Source: an archaeon SCG-AAA382B04 (GTDB taxonomy: Archaea; Halobacteriota; Methanonatronarchaeia; Methanonatronarchaeales; Methanonatronarchaeaceae). Taken from it: a stretch of 64,000 nucleotides of DNA. The position numbers and the translations under genes were made by a program. Below the pieces are notes generated by a model. It did no database searches. It worked only from the letters and a program-made list of their open reading frames with translations, and was not told where the DNA came from. Of the stretch, positions 48,678 through 58,115 are shown piece after piece. Where the stretch lies: positions 1-64,000 of the forward strand of contig PZKD01000049.1 in NCBI GenBank assembly GCA_003034855.1, in the 5' to 3' direction. The stretch's first letter is position 1, and every line of letters starts with the position of its first letter.

Positions 48678-49098
48678 TTTTTAAATCCTTTCCAAATTTG
48701 TATTCCCCAATTGAATCCTTTTTAACAACTCTATGACAAGGAATGATTATTGGAAAAGGATTCTTACTCAACGCCTGCCCCACTGTAATAGGTAAACAAT
48801 TCTTTTCCAACGAATTAGCTACTTCTTGGTAAGTCCGAACCTCCCCATAACCTATGGAATTTATCTTCTTGAACAATAGTTTTTGAAAATCTGTTAATTT
48901 GTCTTTATTTATCTCACACTTAATTTCCTTTAAGCCTCCATTTAAATAAGTTAATATTTGCTTTCCACAATCTGAACTAAATTGGTTTGTTTCTTTAGAA
49001 TTAGTTTTTTCTATTTCAACAAACTCAACGGATTCTTTAATACCTACCCTTATTGTATATTCTTTATAACTTCTAATATCAGTCTTCATTAGATCCAT
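48652..49098 (-). CDS. ogt: Methylated-DNA--protein-cysteine methyltransferase (Ogt)
   Basis: Suicidal repair protein removing alkyl groups from O6-alkylguanine. The 148-residue protein has GYGEVRTYQEVANSLE (wing/helix-turn-helix), VGQALSKNPFPIIIPCHRVVKKD with the acceptor cysteine in PCHRV (about 118-122), and a final GEYKFGKDLKKHLI. The N-terminal half is weakly conserved, as is usual. It is convergent with nadM, and its last residues lie in the tandem duplication. Confidence 0.92.
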
Positions 49099-49209
49099 CA
49101 GAAGTTCACTTTTGTTTTCAAAAAAGATTTACCTAGAAATGGTTTTTTATTAATCAATCAATTACATAAGAATAGTCAATTATATTGATCTATTCCTTGG
49201 AGGACTAAT

Positions 49210-50391
49210 TTGCCTAAAAAGAAAAACAAAGATGATTTTCCAAGAGGAGAAGATTCCAAAAAATTCGAACTTGGGCAATACTTCACTAAAAAAAGTGTAG
49301 TAGAAGAGATAGTTGATCTTGTGTCCGAATACCTAGATTACGATAAGGACATAGATATTTTAGAACCTAGTTTTGGAACAGGTAACTTTATTGAAGTTCT
49401 TAAAGACAGAGGATTTAAGAATATTGATGGTTGTGAAATTGACAAGTCATTGTTTAATGAATCCCTAGACCTTGGTTATTATGAAAAAGATTTCTTTGAA
49501 CTCCCCATGGAAAAAAAATATGATTTGATTATTGGAAACCCGCCATTTAGCAAATATAACTTAGAAAAAAGTTATTATAAACCCCAGGATTATATCTCTA
49601 GTTCTATTAATCCTAGTATTTATTTAAATCAAGAAGTATTAGGCAAAGATAAAATCAAAATTGAGAATGCATTTATTCTTAAGTCCATTAAACATTTAAA
49701 GGATAAAGATTCTTCTATTGGTTTTGTCTTACCAATCTCTTTTTTCATCAAAGATAAGAACAAAAAAGTGAAAAATAAGATTAAAAACAATTTTTCTACT
49801 ATCATCATCTATCAAAACAGTTCTTCTTGGTTTGATTATGATATACCATGTTGTTTTGTTATCCTAAGCAATTTAAGTTGTTTTAAAGAAGAAATTGTTT
49901 TATTATTTGAAGATGATGAAAAAAAACGAGAGGTGATTAATTTAGAGAGAATGCACGAGGAGATAATTCCCAAAACACATATCTTTAAAAAGGAATTCAA
50001 TGAAGAAGGAACTAAGCTAAAGGAATACCTAAAAGAAGAGAGCATTAATTATGAAAAATCTTATGAAGATAACACAATTTCGGCTTCTAATATCTTAGAA
50101 TACGATTCAATTCCCTCTAATGAAAAAGTTGAAGATTATAAACTAGCTGTTTGCAGAGTTGGAAATGCTAGCGTTGGTAGAGCGGGTTTAGTGAATATTG
50201 AAGAGGAGATTTTAAATGACATGTTTTATGTTTTCTCTTTTAAGAAAAAATATGCCAATAATAAAAAACTAAAAGAAAGGGTTTGTGAGCAAATTAATAA
50301 AAACCAGGATTACTTCAAAAATGTAACCATTAGAGTTGGTAGCAAATCTATTAAGAAAAAAGACATATTTGATTTCAAAATCGTAGAATAA
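49210..50391 (+). CDS. DNA N6-adenine methyltransferase, orphan
   Basis: A class I SAM-dependent methylase of 393 residues. FELGQYFTKKSVVEEIVDLV (18-37) is typical of Eco57I/type I-like gamma-class adenine methylases. DILEPSFGTGNFIEVL binds SAM and LIIGNPPFSKY (about 117-127) is the catalytic NPPF motif. The C-terminal half is Lys/Asn-rich and could be a target-recognition region. No restriction nuclease or specificity subunit is recognisable beside it. It has a TTG start with TTGGAGGAC 5-9 nt upstream. It is notably more AT-rich than its neighbours, which may point to transfer. Confidence 0.85.
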   Translation: MPKKKNKDDFPRGEDSKKFELGQYFTKKSVVEEIVDLVSEYLDYDKDIDILEPSFGTGNFIEVLKDRGFKNIDGCEIDKSLFNESLDLGYYEKDFFELPMEKKYDLIIGNPPFSKYNLEKSYYKPQDYISSSINPSIYLNQEVLGKDKIKIENAFILKSIKHLKDKDSSIGFVLPISFFIKDKNKKVKNKIKNNFSTIIIYQNSSSWFDYDIPCCFVILSNLSCFKEEIVLLFEDDEKKREVINLERMHEEIIPKTHIFKKEFNEEGTKLKEYLKEESINYEKSYEDNTISASNILEYDSIPSNEKVEDYKLAVCRVGNASVGRAGLVNIEEEILNDMFYVFSFKKKYANNKKLKERVCEQINKNQDYFKNVTIRVGSKSIKKKDIFDFKIVE

Positions 50392-50411
50392 AAACACTTC
50401 GTGTTTGGTTT
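50392..50411 (+). terminator. Hairpin plus T run after the methylase gene
   Basis: AAACAC-TTC-GTGTTT (50392-50406), one base after the methylase stop, is followed by GGTTTTT. It looks like a compact intrinsic-type terminator. Confidence 0.5.
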
Positions 50412-50413
50412 TT

Positions 50414-50722
50414 ATGATTAGAGAAATTGGAGAAAATGAGATTAGATTAGTCTTTGAAGCTAAGAATAAAGGTAAGCTCAGGTTCAAATCTAGGGAGGGG
50501 TCTTTAGGGTTTGGTGATAGTTTCGCAACTCGCTCAGAAGAATTCAATGAAGATGTATACTTAGAATGGCAAATTGGATACGACGTTCCTAAAAAGGATG
50601 TTGAAAGTGGAGAGAAAAAAACCAGTTTGGATGATGTTTATTTTTCCAATTCAAATGGAACCACGAAATGTCCTTTTGAATTTTCCGAAATTCTTGAAAA
50701 AATTATAAACCAAAAAATGTAG
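50414..50722 (+). CDS. Small protein of unknown function
   Basis: An open frame of 102 residues from an ATG at 50414: acidic, no membrane segment, no Cys pair (single Cys in TKCPFEF). It begins IREIGENEIRLVFEAKNKGKLRF, with a beta-strand-like start, and ends in a basic helix. I recognise no family. It sits between the adenine methylase and rtcA, directly after a terminator-like hairpin, and lacks a clear ribosome site. It could be a methylase partner, a leader cistron for rtcA or a remnant. Coding is likely from its clean size and position but not certain. Confidence 0.5.
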   Translation: MIREIGENEIRLVFEAKNKGKLRFKSREGSLGFGDSFATRSEEFNEDVYLEWQIGYDVPKKDVESGEKKTSLDDVYFSNSNGTTKCPFEFSEILEKIINQKM

Positions 50723-50735
50723 GTTGGTGAAGCAA

Positions 50736-51755
50736 ATGCTCGAGATTGATGGATCTTATGGTGAAGGAGGAGGTCAAATACTTAGATCTGCTCTTGGATT
50801 ATCTGGGTATACGGGAAAAAGCTTTAGGATGTTTAATGTTAGAGCTAATAGGTCTAATCCAGGGCTCTCACATCAACATTTAAAGTGCCTTGAAGCTGTA
50901 AAAACGCTTTTAGATGCTGAGGTAAAAGGCAATAGTCTTAGGTCCAAAGAAGTGGTTTTTAAGCCTAAAAAATTGGCAAAAAACGAATTAAGTATTGATA
51001 TAGGGACAGCGGGTAGTGTTACTCTTCTATTACAATCGCTTCTTCCGGTTATATTTAGGGCAGAAAATAAATTACACATCGAAGTTGAGGGAGGAACTGA
51101 TGTCAAGTGGTCTCCTCCTTTTGATTACTTCAAACACATCACTTGTTATTTTTTAGAAAAAATTGGAATCGAATGCGGTGTTAAGTTATTAAAGAGAGGG
51201 TATTATCCTAAGGGAGGGGGAAAAATTGTTTTTGAGGCTAGAAAAGTGTCTAAAAATCTTTTTTCCTTCACAAATAATCAAAAAATGAATCGAGTTAGGG
51301 GTGTGTCTTTCTCAAGTAACTTACCCTCACATGTTGCTGAAAGGCAGAGGAATTCAGCGAAAGAGGTTTTAGAAAAAAAATTGGATATCCAAGCAGACAT
51401 AGAAATCGAGAGGGATTCACGAGCTATTGGTAAGGGTAGTGGAATTGTTGTCTGGGCTGATTTAGGAGGAGGGCGTTTAGGGGCTAGTGCTTTAGGGGAG
51501 CCAGGTAAACCTGCAGAAGAAGTGGGCGAAGAAGCTGGAAATAAATTGATTGATCAGATAACAAAAAGTGGTTGTGTTGATAAATACATGATTGATCAAT
51601 TAATTCCTTTTTTAGGAATATTACGTGGTTCAGAAGTGCTTGGAACTGAGTTAACTAGTCATGCACAAACGAATTCCTGGATTGTTTCTAATTTCTTGGA
51701 CGTTAGTATTGATATAAATGAAGAAGATGATGGTACTGTGTTGATTAGTTCTTGA
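50736..51755 (+). CDS. rtcA: RNA 3'-terminal phosphate cyclase
   Basis: Converts RNA 3'-phosphate ends to 2',3'-cyclic phosphates with ATP. The ATG at 50736 (GGTGA at 50726-50730) gives 339 residues starting LEIDGSYGEGGGQILRSALG, the family signature. NVRANRSNPGLSHQHLKCLEAV, SIDIGTAGSVTLLLQ, the catalytic-domain RGYYPKGGG and a C-terminal LTSHAQTN with the nucleotidylated histidine follow. Complete. Its 3' end overlaps the convergent kptA by 11 nt. Confidence 0.95.
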   Translation: MLEIDGSYGEGGGQILRSALGLSGYTGKSFRMFNVRANRSNPGLSHQHLKCLEAVKTLLDAEVKGNSLRSKEVVFKPKKLAKNELSIDIGTAGSVTLLLQSLLPVIFRAENKLHIEVEGGTDVKWSPPFDYFKHITCYFLEKIGIECGVKLLKRGYYPKGGGKIVFEARKVSKNLFSFTNNQKMNRVRGVSFSSNLPSHVAERQRNSAKEVLEKKLDIQADIEIERDSRAIGKGSGIVVWADLGGGRLGASALGEPGKPAEEVGEEAGNKLIDQITKSGCVDKYMIDQLIPFLGILRGSEVLGTELTSHAQTNSWIVSNFLDVSIDINEEDDGTVLISS

Positions 51756-52374
51756 TTTCTAAGAATTCGGGAGGAATTTCTGGAGCTACCCATAGCGACT
51801 TTGCTGCTTTTCTTATATCGACATTTTCTTTATAGACATCTTTGGCTTTAACCACTATTAAAACTGGATTGTCTATTGAGGCCTGAGCAACTTCGAGGGC
51901 AGATTCAGATTCTTCACTAAGATGGACTTTGTTCTTATTCACTGGCTTCAGGCCTATTTCTTCTACTCTTCCAGCTTCTTCTTCACTGCTTCCGTAGTAT
52001 AGTTCCTCTGGTGGTTCTTTTTTAGGTAGATCTGGTGAGACATCTACTGTGTGTCCATATGTTGCTCTTATCTTATTATCTTCGATTTCGTATCTGCCTT
52101 TTTTGTCTGTTTCAACAAGTGCTATTAGGTCATCTTTTGTTAGCCAATCGTATCTACTTCTACTGCTTATAGCTTCCAATAATTGATCCAAGTCTGCCCA
52201 TCCGTTTTGGTCTAAATTTACTCCTATGTCCTTAGGAAAGTGTCTTAAAGCTCCTGAAACAATTTTTCCTAATGGCTTTAGTTTGTTATCAGGTATGATT
52301 AATTCTCCATCCTCACCACATTCACATGTTTCTCCTCTATAATATCCATGGGATTCACATTTCTTAACTGGCAT
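51745..52374 (-). CDS. kptA: RNA 2'-phosphotransferase (Tpt1/KptA)
   Basis: Removes an internal RNA 2'-phosphate, transferring it to NAD+. The 209-residue protein has an N-terminal zinc-ribbon-like patch (CESHGYYRGETCECG, 6-20). The KptA core follows: IVSGALRHFPKDIGVNLDQNGWADLDQLL (landmarks LRHFP and GWADLDQLL), IRATYGHTVDV (NAD-binding) and LYYGSSEEEAGRVEEIGLKP, ending KSLWVAPEIPPEFL. Archaea lack yeast-type tRNA splicing, so the substrate is unclear. It is convergent with rtcA. Confidence 0.93.
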   Translation of the reverse strand: MPVKKCESHGYYRGETCECGEDGELIIPDNKLKPLGKIVSGALRHFPKDIGVNLDQNGWADLDQLLEAISSRSRYDWLTKDDLIALVETDKKGRYEIEDNKIRATYGHTVDVSPDLPKKEPPEELYYGSSEEEAGRVEEIGLKPVNKNKVHLSEESESALEVAQASIDNPVLIVVKAKDVYKENVDIRKAAKSLWVAPEIPPEFLEIKN

Positions 52375-52462
52375 CCTTAGATAGAAGATTAAAGAAAAAT
52401 AAAAAATTTTCTCAAAACAACCATAAGAAATAAAGAAATTTAAAAAATATTAGTGCTGGAAA

Positions 52463-55279
52463 ATGACTAATGATTATTCCTTTCAGGATATTGAAGAGAA
52501 ATGGATTAAAAAATGGCAGAAAAATGATGTTTTTAATGTAAAAAAAGATCAAAGAGACTCTTATTTTGTTAACGTAGCATATCCTTATCCTAGCGGCTCA
52601 ATGCATGTGGGACATGGTCGAACTTACACCTTACCCGATATAGTTGCTAGATACAAAAGAATGGATGGTTACAACGTTTTATTTCCTATGGCATGGCATG
52701 TGACTGGAACACCTGTCATTGGTATCTCTAGAAGGATAAAAGAAGAGGATGAAGACACTCTCGATATATACAAGAATCTCTATGGTGTTCCTGAAGAAAA
52801 AATAGGGGACTTCAAGGATCCATTAGAGATTGTTAATTATTTTAGTGATGAATACAAGAAAGTGATGACTCGGTTGGGTTATTCAATTGATTGGGATAGA
52901 GAATTTAGAACTGTAGATGATGAATACAACTCCTTTATTGAATGGCAATATAGGAGGTTGAAAGATAAGGGTTTGATCAAAAAAGGAACACATCCTGTTA
53001 AGTATTGCCCTAATGATGAAAATGCTCTTGGAGATCATGACTTGTTGGAGGGTGAAGAAGCTGGAATAGAGGATTTCTTTTTAATCAAGTTTGAGTTAGA
53101 TAATGGAGACGTTTTACCTTGCGCCACTCTTAGACCTGAAACGGTTCTTGGTGTAACTAATTTATGGATTAAACCCTCTGGACAATATGTAAAAGTAGAT
53201 GTTGGGGAAGAAAGATGGATTGTTGCCAAAAAAGCAATTGCTAAATTAAGAGAACAGGGATGGATGGTTGAAGAAATAGAAGAAATCAAGGGAGAAGAAT
53301 TGATTGGTAAAGAGGCGGAAACCCCCAGATCTGAATCAGTTCCTATATTAGAAGCAGATTTTGTTGATCTTGATGTTGCAACTGGAGTTGTTATGTCTGT
53401 TCCAGCACATGCACCTTACGATTTGATTGCCCTAAAGGAGTTAGAGACAGATATTTTTCCTAAAAAAGTTATTGACTTAGAAGAATACGGAGATGTTCCT
53501 GCTCAAAAAATGCTCGAAAAATACAATGTTTCTAATCAAATTGATGATTCTTTAGAGGATGCTACTGAAGAATTATACAATAAAGAGTTCAATAATGGTT
53601 TTATTAGTAGTGGTTTCGAAGATTACAGTGGTTTAGATGTTAAATCAGCCAGAAAGCAGATAGGTGAAGATCTAGTTTCTTCGGATTTGGCTGAGAAGAT
53701 GTATGAGTTTGATCAAAAACCAGTTGTCTGTAGGTGTGGTGAGGATGCTGTTGTGAAAGTTCTAGAAGATCAATGGTTCTTAGACTATTCCGATCGATCT
53801 TGGAAACAAAAAACCCATGACGCTCTAAGAGATATAAATCTGATTCCATCCGACATTGAAAAAGATTTCGATCATGCTATTGACTGGCTTGAGGAATGGG
53901 CTTGTACTAGAAGAGTTGGTTTAGGAACTAATTTGCCTTGGGACAAAGAATGGATTATTGAACCTTTAAGCGATTCAACAATCTACATGTCTTATTATAC
54001 AATATCTAAGCTGCTTAAAGATGTTGATGGAGATTTAAAGGATGAATTATTTGATTATCTCTTCCTTGATAAAGGTGATGTCTCAGAAATAAGTGAAAAA
54101 ACTGGTATTGAAAAAACAAAGATAAAAGAGATGAAAGAAGAATTCGAGTATTGGTATCCATACGATTATCGTTTTTCAGCTAAGGATCTGATTCCCAATC
54201 ACCTCACTTTCCAATTATTCCATCATACTGCTTTGTTTGATGAAGAAAAATGGCCCCAAGGGATCTCAGTTCTAGGTATGGGATTGCTTGAAGGAGAAAA
54301 AATGTCTTCATCAAAAGGACACGTTGTTCTCTTGGAAAATGCTATTGAGAAGTATGGTTCTGATACAGTTCGTTTCTTTTTAGTGGAAAACGCTGAGCCA
54401 TGGCAAGATTTTGACTGGAGAGAAAATGACGTAAAATCCACTCAAAATAAATTAATGCACTTTTGGGATAATATTGAAAAATATCTTTCTTTTGAGGACT
54501 TCTCTAAAAATCTAGAGAAAATAGATTATTGGTTGTTAAGTAGATTTAATGAAAGAGTTAAAAAGACTAGAGAAAGCCTGGAGAATCATCAAACTAGAAA
54601 AGCTCTTCAAAATGCTTTTTATTTGTTTAGAAAAGACCTAGGTTGGTATAAAAAAAGAACAAACATAGATAGAGAAGGAGCTAAGTGGTGTTTAAATAAG
54701 GTTTCTAGGGAATGGATAAAGTTATTAGCTCCATTTATACCTTTTATTGCAGAAGAGGTTTGGTCAAAAATAGGTGATTCCTTTGTTTCAGAAGAAGCTT
54801 TCCCTAGAGTAGAATCAGAATACATTAATCGCAAAGTTGAATTCGAAGAAAACTTATTAAGAGAAGTTAGAGAAGATGTGAATGAAATAATTAACGTCAC
54901 AGACTCAACACCGGAAAAAATTTATTTATATACATCATCACAGTGGAAGGACGATTTAATTGGTTTAATAGCTCAAGAAGATGACTTTGATCAAGGTAAG
55001 CTGATGGGAGAGATTATGAAAAGGGATGAATTCAAAAAGCGAGGAGAGGAAGTTAATAGGATTTTAGATGATTTGATTGAAATTGTTCGGGAACACAACG
55101 AGTATATGGAGTATGCAAGTAGTGTCGATTTGGGTGAAGTTCTTGAGGGTGCTAGTGATTACCTAGAAAAAGAATTTGATTGTGACATAATTGTTACAAA
55201 CGAAAAGAACCCTGTTCATGATCCACAAAATAAATCAAAAAATGCCCTACCACTAAAACCAGCCATATACCTAGAATAG
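52463..55279 (+). CDS. leuS: Leucyl-tRNA synthetase
   Basis: Charges tRNA-Leu. The 938-residue archaeal/eukaryal-type protein has [20 protein letters not shown] with the HxGH motif (about 41-60), [18 protein letters not shown] in the editing domain, WALEE-like [16 protein letters not shown], and the KMSSS loop [10 protein letters not shown] (about 612-621). C-terminal anticodon and leucine-specific domains follow. The length is right and the start follows the operonless upstream gap. The box C/D RNA at 59.4 kb may target a tRNA-Leu anticodon. Confidence 0.97.
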   Translation: MTNDYSFQDIEEKWIKKWQKNDVFNVKKDQRDSYFVNVAYPYPSGSMHVGHGRTYTLPDIVARYKRMDGYNVLFPMAWHVTGTPVIGISRRIKEEDEDTLDIYKNLYGVPEEKIGDFKDPLEIVNYFSDEYKKVMTRLGYSIDWDREFRTVDDEYNSFIEWQYRRLKDKGLIKKGTHPVKYCPNDENALGDHDLLEGEEAGIEDFFLIKFELDNGDVLPCATLRPETVLGVTNLWIKPSGQYVKVDVGEERWIVAKKAIAKLREQGWMVEEIEEIKGEELIGKEAETPRSESVPILEADFVDLDVATGVVMSVPAHAPYDLIALKELETDIFPKKVIDLEEYGDVPAQKMLEKYNVSNQIDDSLEDATEELYNKEFNNGFISSGFEDYSGLDVKSARKQIGEDLVSSDLAEKMYEFDQKPVVCRCGEDAVVKVLEDQWFLDYSDRSWKQKTHDALRDINLIPSDIEKDFDHAIDWLEEWACTRRVGLGTNLPWDKEWIIEPLSDSTIYMSYYTISKLLKDVDGDLKDELFDYLFLDKGDVSEISEKTGIEKTKIKEMKEEFEYWYPYDYRFSAKDLIPNHLTFQLFHHTALFDEEKWPQGISVLGMGLLEGEKMSSSKGHVVLLENAIEKYGSDTVRFFLVENAEPWQDFDWRENDVKSTQNKLMHFWDNIEKYLSFEDFSKNLEKIDYWLLSRFNERVKKTRESLENHQTRKALQNAFYLFRKDLGWYKKRTNIDREGAKWCLNKVSREWIKLLAPFIPFIAEEVWSKIGDSFVSEEAFPRVESEYINRKVEFEENLLREVREDVNEIINVTDSTPEKIYLYTSSQWKDDLIGLIAQEDDFDQGKLMGEIMKRDEFKKRGEEVNRILDDLIEIVREHNEYMEYASSVDLGEVLEGASDYLEKEFDCDIIVTNEKNPVHDPQNKSKNALPLKPAIYLE

Positions 55280-55322
55280 AAACACACCTCTATCCAAAAG
55301 CTACCTAATTTGCCAAAAACCC

Positions 55323-55685
55323 CTACTCCTGCTTTGATTCCTCTAAAATTTCAGCTAAAGCATCTGTCACTTGTGGTCTATCACCAAAAGTCTCCAACAA
55401 CCTCACATCTTTACCTTCAATCTTCTCAAGTTCCCTAGGAATATCCTCATTATAATGTTTTCCCGGAGCTGTCAAAAAAGGTAAAACAAACACCTTATTC
55501 GAAGACATAGAAATAACTTTTTGACTAATATCTTTATCAAAAACACTCGCAACCTCAACCTCATCAATGCCTAAATCATAACCTCCAATTAATCTATCAG
55601 CATGTATCCGAGCTATTTCATTACTCTTCGAATCATTTCCTCCATGACTAACAATCAACAAACCCACACTCAATCCTCTCACCAA
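55323..55685 (-). CDS. cbiX: CbiX-type sirohydrochlorin cobalt/nickel chelatase (short form)
   Basis: A short class II chelatase that inserts cobalt (cobalamin pathway) or nickel (CfbA, coenzyme F430 of methanogens) into sirohydrochlorin. The 120-residue protein has LLIVSHGGNDSKSNEIARIHAD (landmark SHG) and VFVLPFLTAPGKHYNEDIPREL, with the second histidine in PGKHYNEDI. A homodimer would be needed. In a methanogen this would be CfbA; the window does not decide. It is a single gene, convergent with leuS. Confidence 0.85.
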   Translation of the reverse strand: MVRGLSVGLLIVSHGGNDSKSNEIARIHADRLIGGYDLGIDEVEVASVFDKDISQKVISMSSNKVFVLPFLTAPGKHYNEDIPRELEKIEGKDVRLLETFGDRPQVTDALAEILEESKQE

Positions 55686-55852
55686 TATAAGAAATTATTT
55701 ACCTTTCATTTAGAAATACTTATCCAAAAAATCCTCATCAAAGATTTTTTTTTTAAACAAACAAACCAGAATTGAAAACATTATAACCCACCAAATAGTC
55801 AAACCAAAAGAATACAAAAAATTACGTGTATGGAAAAATATTACATTACCTA

Positions 55853-55862
55853 GAAATATTTA
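55853..55862 (+). promoter_or_regulatory. TATA box of tRNA-Arg
   Basis: GAAATATTTA lies 15-24 nt upstream of the first tRNA base, so transcription should begin at or within a few bases of the mature 5' end. Confidence 0.55.
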
Positions 55863-55876
55863 CCTGTAGTAGTCCT

Positions 55877-55963
55877 GGGCCCGTAGCCTAGTGGACAGGG
55901 CACCAGCCTTCTAACTTCTTCGGAGAAAGCTGGTGATCGCGGGTTCAAATCCCGCCGGGTCCG
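55877..55963 (+). tRNA. tRNA-Arg(UCU) with a 14-nt intron
   Basis: Full cloverleaf: acceptor GGGCCCG/CGGGTCC with discriminator G, D stem GCCT/GGGC, anticodon stem CCAGC/GCTGG, T arm GCGGG-TTCAAAT-CCCGC, and a 5-nt variable loop. The loop CTTCTAA gives anticodon TCT at 55910-55912. A 14-nt insert (55914-55927, ACTTCTTCGGAGAA) lies between positions 37 and 38, the usual archaeal intron site; spliced length is 73 nt. CCA is not encoded. Confidence 0.96.
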
Positions 55964-56131
55964 TATTCGTTTGAGTTCTACATCAATCTACCTTTTATCT
56001 TTTTTACCAAAAAAGATTTTTTTATGTTCCTCTGTATGTTTGCTAAGGTTTTAGATTAAATTAAATTCTTTATTTAGGGTTTAAGGAAAGTTAAGTAAGT
56101 CATAAATAAAGGGTCCCACAAACTACTTATT

Positions 56132-57379
56132 ATGGATTTAAAATTCGCTTTGATCGATGATGATGGCATCAAAAAAATGGAGGGTGAGGCTGAAGCCACC
56201 TTACGAAAGAATAAGGTTCATTTTAAAACCAAAAAAGGAGAAACACTCGAATTTAAGTACAAAAACATGGAGGGTATCGAAGAAAAAGATCATAACTTAG
56301 ATATAGATTTTTTTAATAAAACTTCTCTTTCTCTCTCTAACCTTGGATATAAATTTAAAGGTTTTAGCGAACGACTTAGGGCAAAGAGGAATAAAAAAAT
56401 ACTTAAATTACTTTTAATGGAAGAAGGTTTCAAGGACCGTTTTGAGGGAGAATTTGGTTATATTGGTGTAGATAGGGAATTAAAGGGTGATGGTGAGTTT
56501 AGAATCTATGAAACTGGATTAGTAGTGATTCATAGTTCTGGAGAATTGTTTAGGATACCTTATGGTGATATAACTGAAGTAAATGAAGAAGAGTATACAA
56601 TTGAGATAAAAACAGGGATTGGTGAAAAATTAGATCTCAAAAAACTAGGTAGGGCACATAAAAAATTTATAGATGAGTTTAGAGAAGCTTTTTCTCAATT
56701 ATCAGAGAACATTCAGTCGGAACTAAGAGAGCTTTCTAAGTTATCTGATATCGATGCATATGAGTTATCGGAGATTTCGAAACTTATGAGAGATGGAAGA
56801 GCTGTTTCAGAGAGAGAAATAAAGGATTTATCAAGTAATTTATGGAGAGCTCTGATGAATTCACTTGATGATGTTGGTTTAGAATGGGAGTATAATTTCT
56901 TAACTTCTCTTTCTGAGGTTGATGAAACATCTATAGGTGTTAAACGTGGTCTGATGGGGGATCTCACAAAACAATATGTCTGGCTCTTGGTGCCTATTTT
57001 AAACACGGATAAAGAGAAGCTTGGAAATGCAGTTGTGATGGAAAGCTCATCCAATGGAACTGGTAAAGCAACCTATATCTTCAGAGCCATGGAAAAAAGT
57101 GTTTATGCTGAAACTGATAGTTTAAGTGAGTTAAAGAAAACGGCTCAAGAGTTTATTAAAAAAATGAATAGGGCAATGATGGACATCAATTTTCGAAGAG
57201 AACCTATCTATCTCAATGATGATAAACTTGAAAAAAAGAGGTATAGAAAATACAAATTTGCAGTTCAGAGAATGCCTTCACTTAGATTTTTGAGACAAAA
57301 TTATTTAGGAAGAGTCTTTCATAGGTCTAAAGACCAATGGAAGCAGGAAGTTGAAGATATTTTAGTAGAAGCGTGTTAG
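56132..57379 (+). CDS. Unknown protein with two predicted PH-like domains
   Basis: A 415-residue soluble protein with no family I recognise. Residues 1-95 and 103-195 look like two related beta-rich units. Each has a strand pair, then G-E-(T/L)-(L)EF/FRIPY followed by an acidic turn, two strands and a Leu/Phe-rich helix, as in PH/GRAM-like folds (inference). The middle (195-250) is helical and Leu/Ser-rich. The C-terminal 160 residues hold a mixed domain with WLLVPILNTDKEKLGNAVVM and end RSKDQWKQEVEDILVEAC. The small zinc-ribbon gene follows after 22 nt, suggesting a pair. It is preceded by the tRNA and an AT-rich gap with TATA-like TTTATTTAGG. Confidence 0.55.
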   Translation: MDLKFALIDDDGIKKMEGEAEATLRKNKVHFKTKKGETLEFKYKNMEGIEEKDHNLDIDFFNKTSLSLSNLGYKFKGFSERLRAKRNKKILKLLLMEEGFKDRFEGEFGYIGVDRELKGDGEFRIYETGLVVIHSSGELFRIPYGDITEVNEEEYTIEIKTGIGEKLDLKKLGRAHKKFIDEFREAFSQLSENIQSELRELSKLSDIDAYELSEISKLMRDGRAVSEREIKDLSSNLWRALMNSLDDVGLEWEYNFLTSLSEVDETSIGVKRGLMGDLTKQYVWLLVPILNTDKEKLGNAVVMESSSNGTGKATYIFRAMEKSVYAETDSLSELKKTAQEFIKKMNRAMMDINFRREPIYLNDDKLEKKRYRKYKFAVQRMPSLRFLRQNYLGRVFHRSKDQWKQEVEDILVEAC

Positions 57380-57401
57380 ATTTATGTTTGAGATGATCTA
57401 A

Positions 57402-57722
57402 ATGCCTGGATATAAGAAAACCTGTAAATATTGTGGAGAACTAATCCCTCCTGAATCCAATGTTTGTCCAAAATGTGAGAAGGTTGCGCCTCTAGACAGT
57501 TCTAGATGCCCTGAATGTAGAAATCCAATTGAAAAAGAATGGAATGTCTGCAGTAATTGCGGTCTTTCCTTAAGAATTGAATGCCCCTCCTGTGGTGAAG
57601 AAACTTTTTTCGGTAATTATTGCGAAAAATGCGATGAAAGATTGATTGTAGAATGTGAAGAATGTGGAGAGAAGCAACCTCCTTTAAGCGATGAATGTAG
57701 AAAATGCGGAGAATCCCTCTAG
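57402..57722 (+). CDS. Protein made of four tandem zinc ribbons
   Basis: A 106-residue protein with eight CxxC knuckles in four pairs: CKYC/CPKC, CPEC/CSNC, CPSC/CEKC and CEEC/CRKC, about 25 residues apart. No other domain is present. Such double-zinc-ribbon proteins usually act as binding modules, and no enzyme activity is suggested. It is transcribed 22 nt after the PH-like protein and lies just upstream of the IscB element. Confidence 0.75.
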   Translation: MPGYKKTCKYCGELIPPESNVCPKCEKVAPLDSSRCPECRNPIEKEWNVCSNCGLSLRIECPSCGEETFFGNYCEKCDERLIVECEECGEKQPPLSDECRKCGESL

Positions 57723-57749
57723 ATCAAAAAACTAGAAAATGAGAACACA

Positions 57750-57797
57750 GTGAAGTGCCCCATAACTAATCAAAAATTAGAAAGAGGTCTTCTCAAC
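57750..57797 (+). repeat. Transposon-end-like palindrome, copy b
   Basis: GTGAAGTGCCCC, CTAAT/ATTAG hairpin, then GGTCTTCTCAAC. It has the same layout as copy a at 1.4 kb (minus strand), with GTGAAGTG identical and GTCTTCTCAAC shared with copy d at 21.3 kb. It probably lies at or near the left end of the IscB element. Confidence 0.5.
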
Positions 57798-57803
57798 ATA
57801 TAA

Positions 57804-57853
57804 GGTCAACTACCCCTCCCTAACTCACTTTGTTCGTGAGGAAGGGGCTTGGT
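57804..57853 (+). repeat. Transposon-end-like palindrome, copy c
   Basis: GGTCAACTACCCCTCCCTAA, then CTCAC/GTGAG and CCCCT/AGGGG stems around a short loop, then GGGCTTGGTAGG. CTACC and GGTAG can add a further pairing. It is a near match to copy d at 21257. Confidence 0.55.
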
Positions 57854-58110
57854 AGGAGATTAGCCATATGCGATGTCACTCTAGGGAAGTGGCAAATGAA
57901 CTACGTTCGGGACTGAGTGTCTGACAATACACCTTGCGGGTGCCTCCCAAGCTCCACGCTCTGGAAAACATAGTGGACGACCTCACAGCGTCCTCTTTCC
58001 CAGGCTGTGCAACATCACTACGGTCTACGCCTGTCCCACCATTGGCGATGGAAACCTGACCCGCATCTACGCGGAGATGACCCTTACGGGTCGTAAAAAA
58101 TAGTTTGTGA
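57854..58110 (+). ncRNA. Probable IscB omega-RNA (HEARO-type) scaffold
   Basis: About 260 nt of structured, non-coding, less AT-rich sequence lies directly upstream of iscB, the place where IscB elements encode their omega RNA. Visible pieces include TGGTAGGAG, AAGCTCCACGCTCTGG, the hairpins CCGC-ATCTAC-GCGG and GACCC-TTAC-GGGTC (58079-58092), and ATAGTTTGTGAGAAAT before the iscB ATG. Omega RNAs guide IscB to DNA with a 5' guide taken from sequence flanking the left end; the guide is not identified here. The 5' boundary is uncertain and may include palindromes b and c. Confidence 0.7.
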
Positions 58111-58115
58111 GAAAT

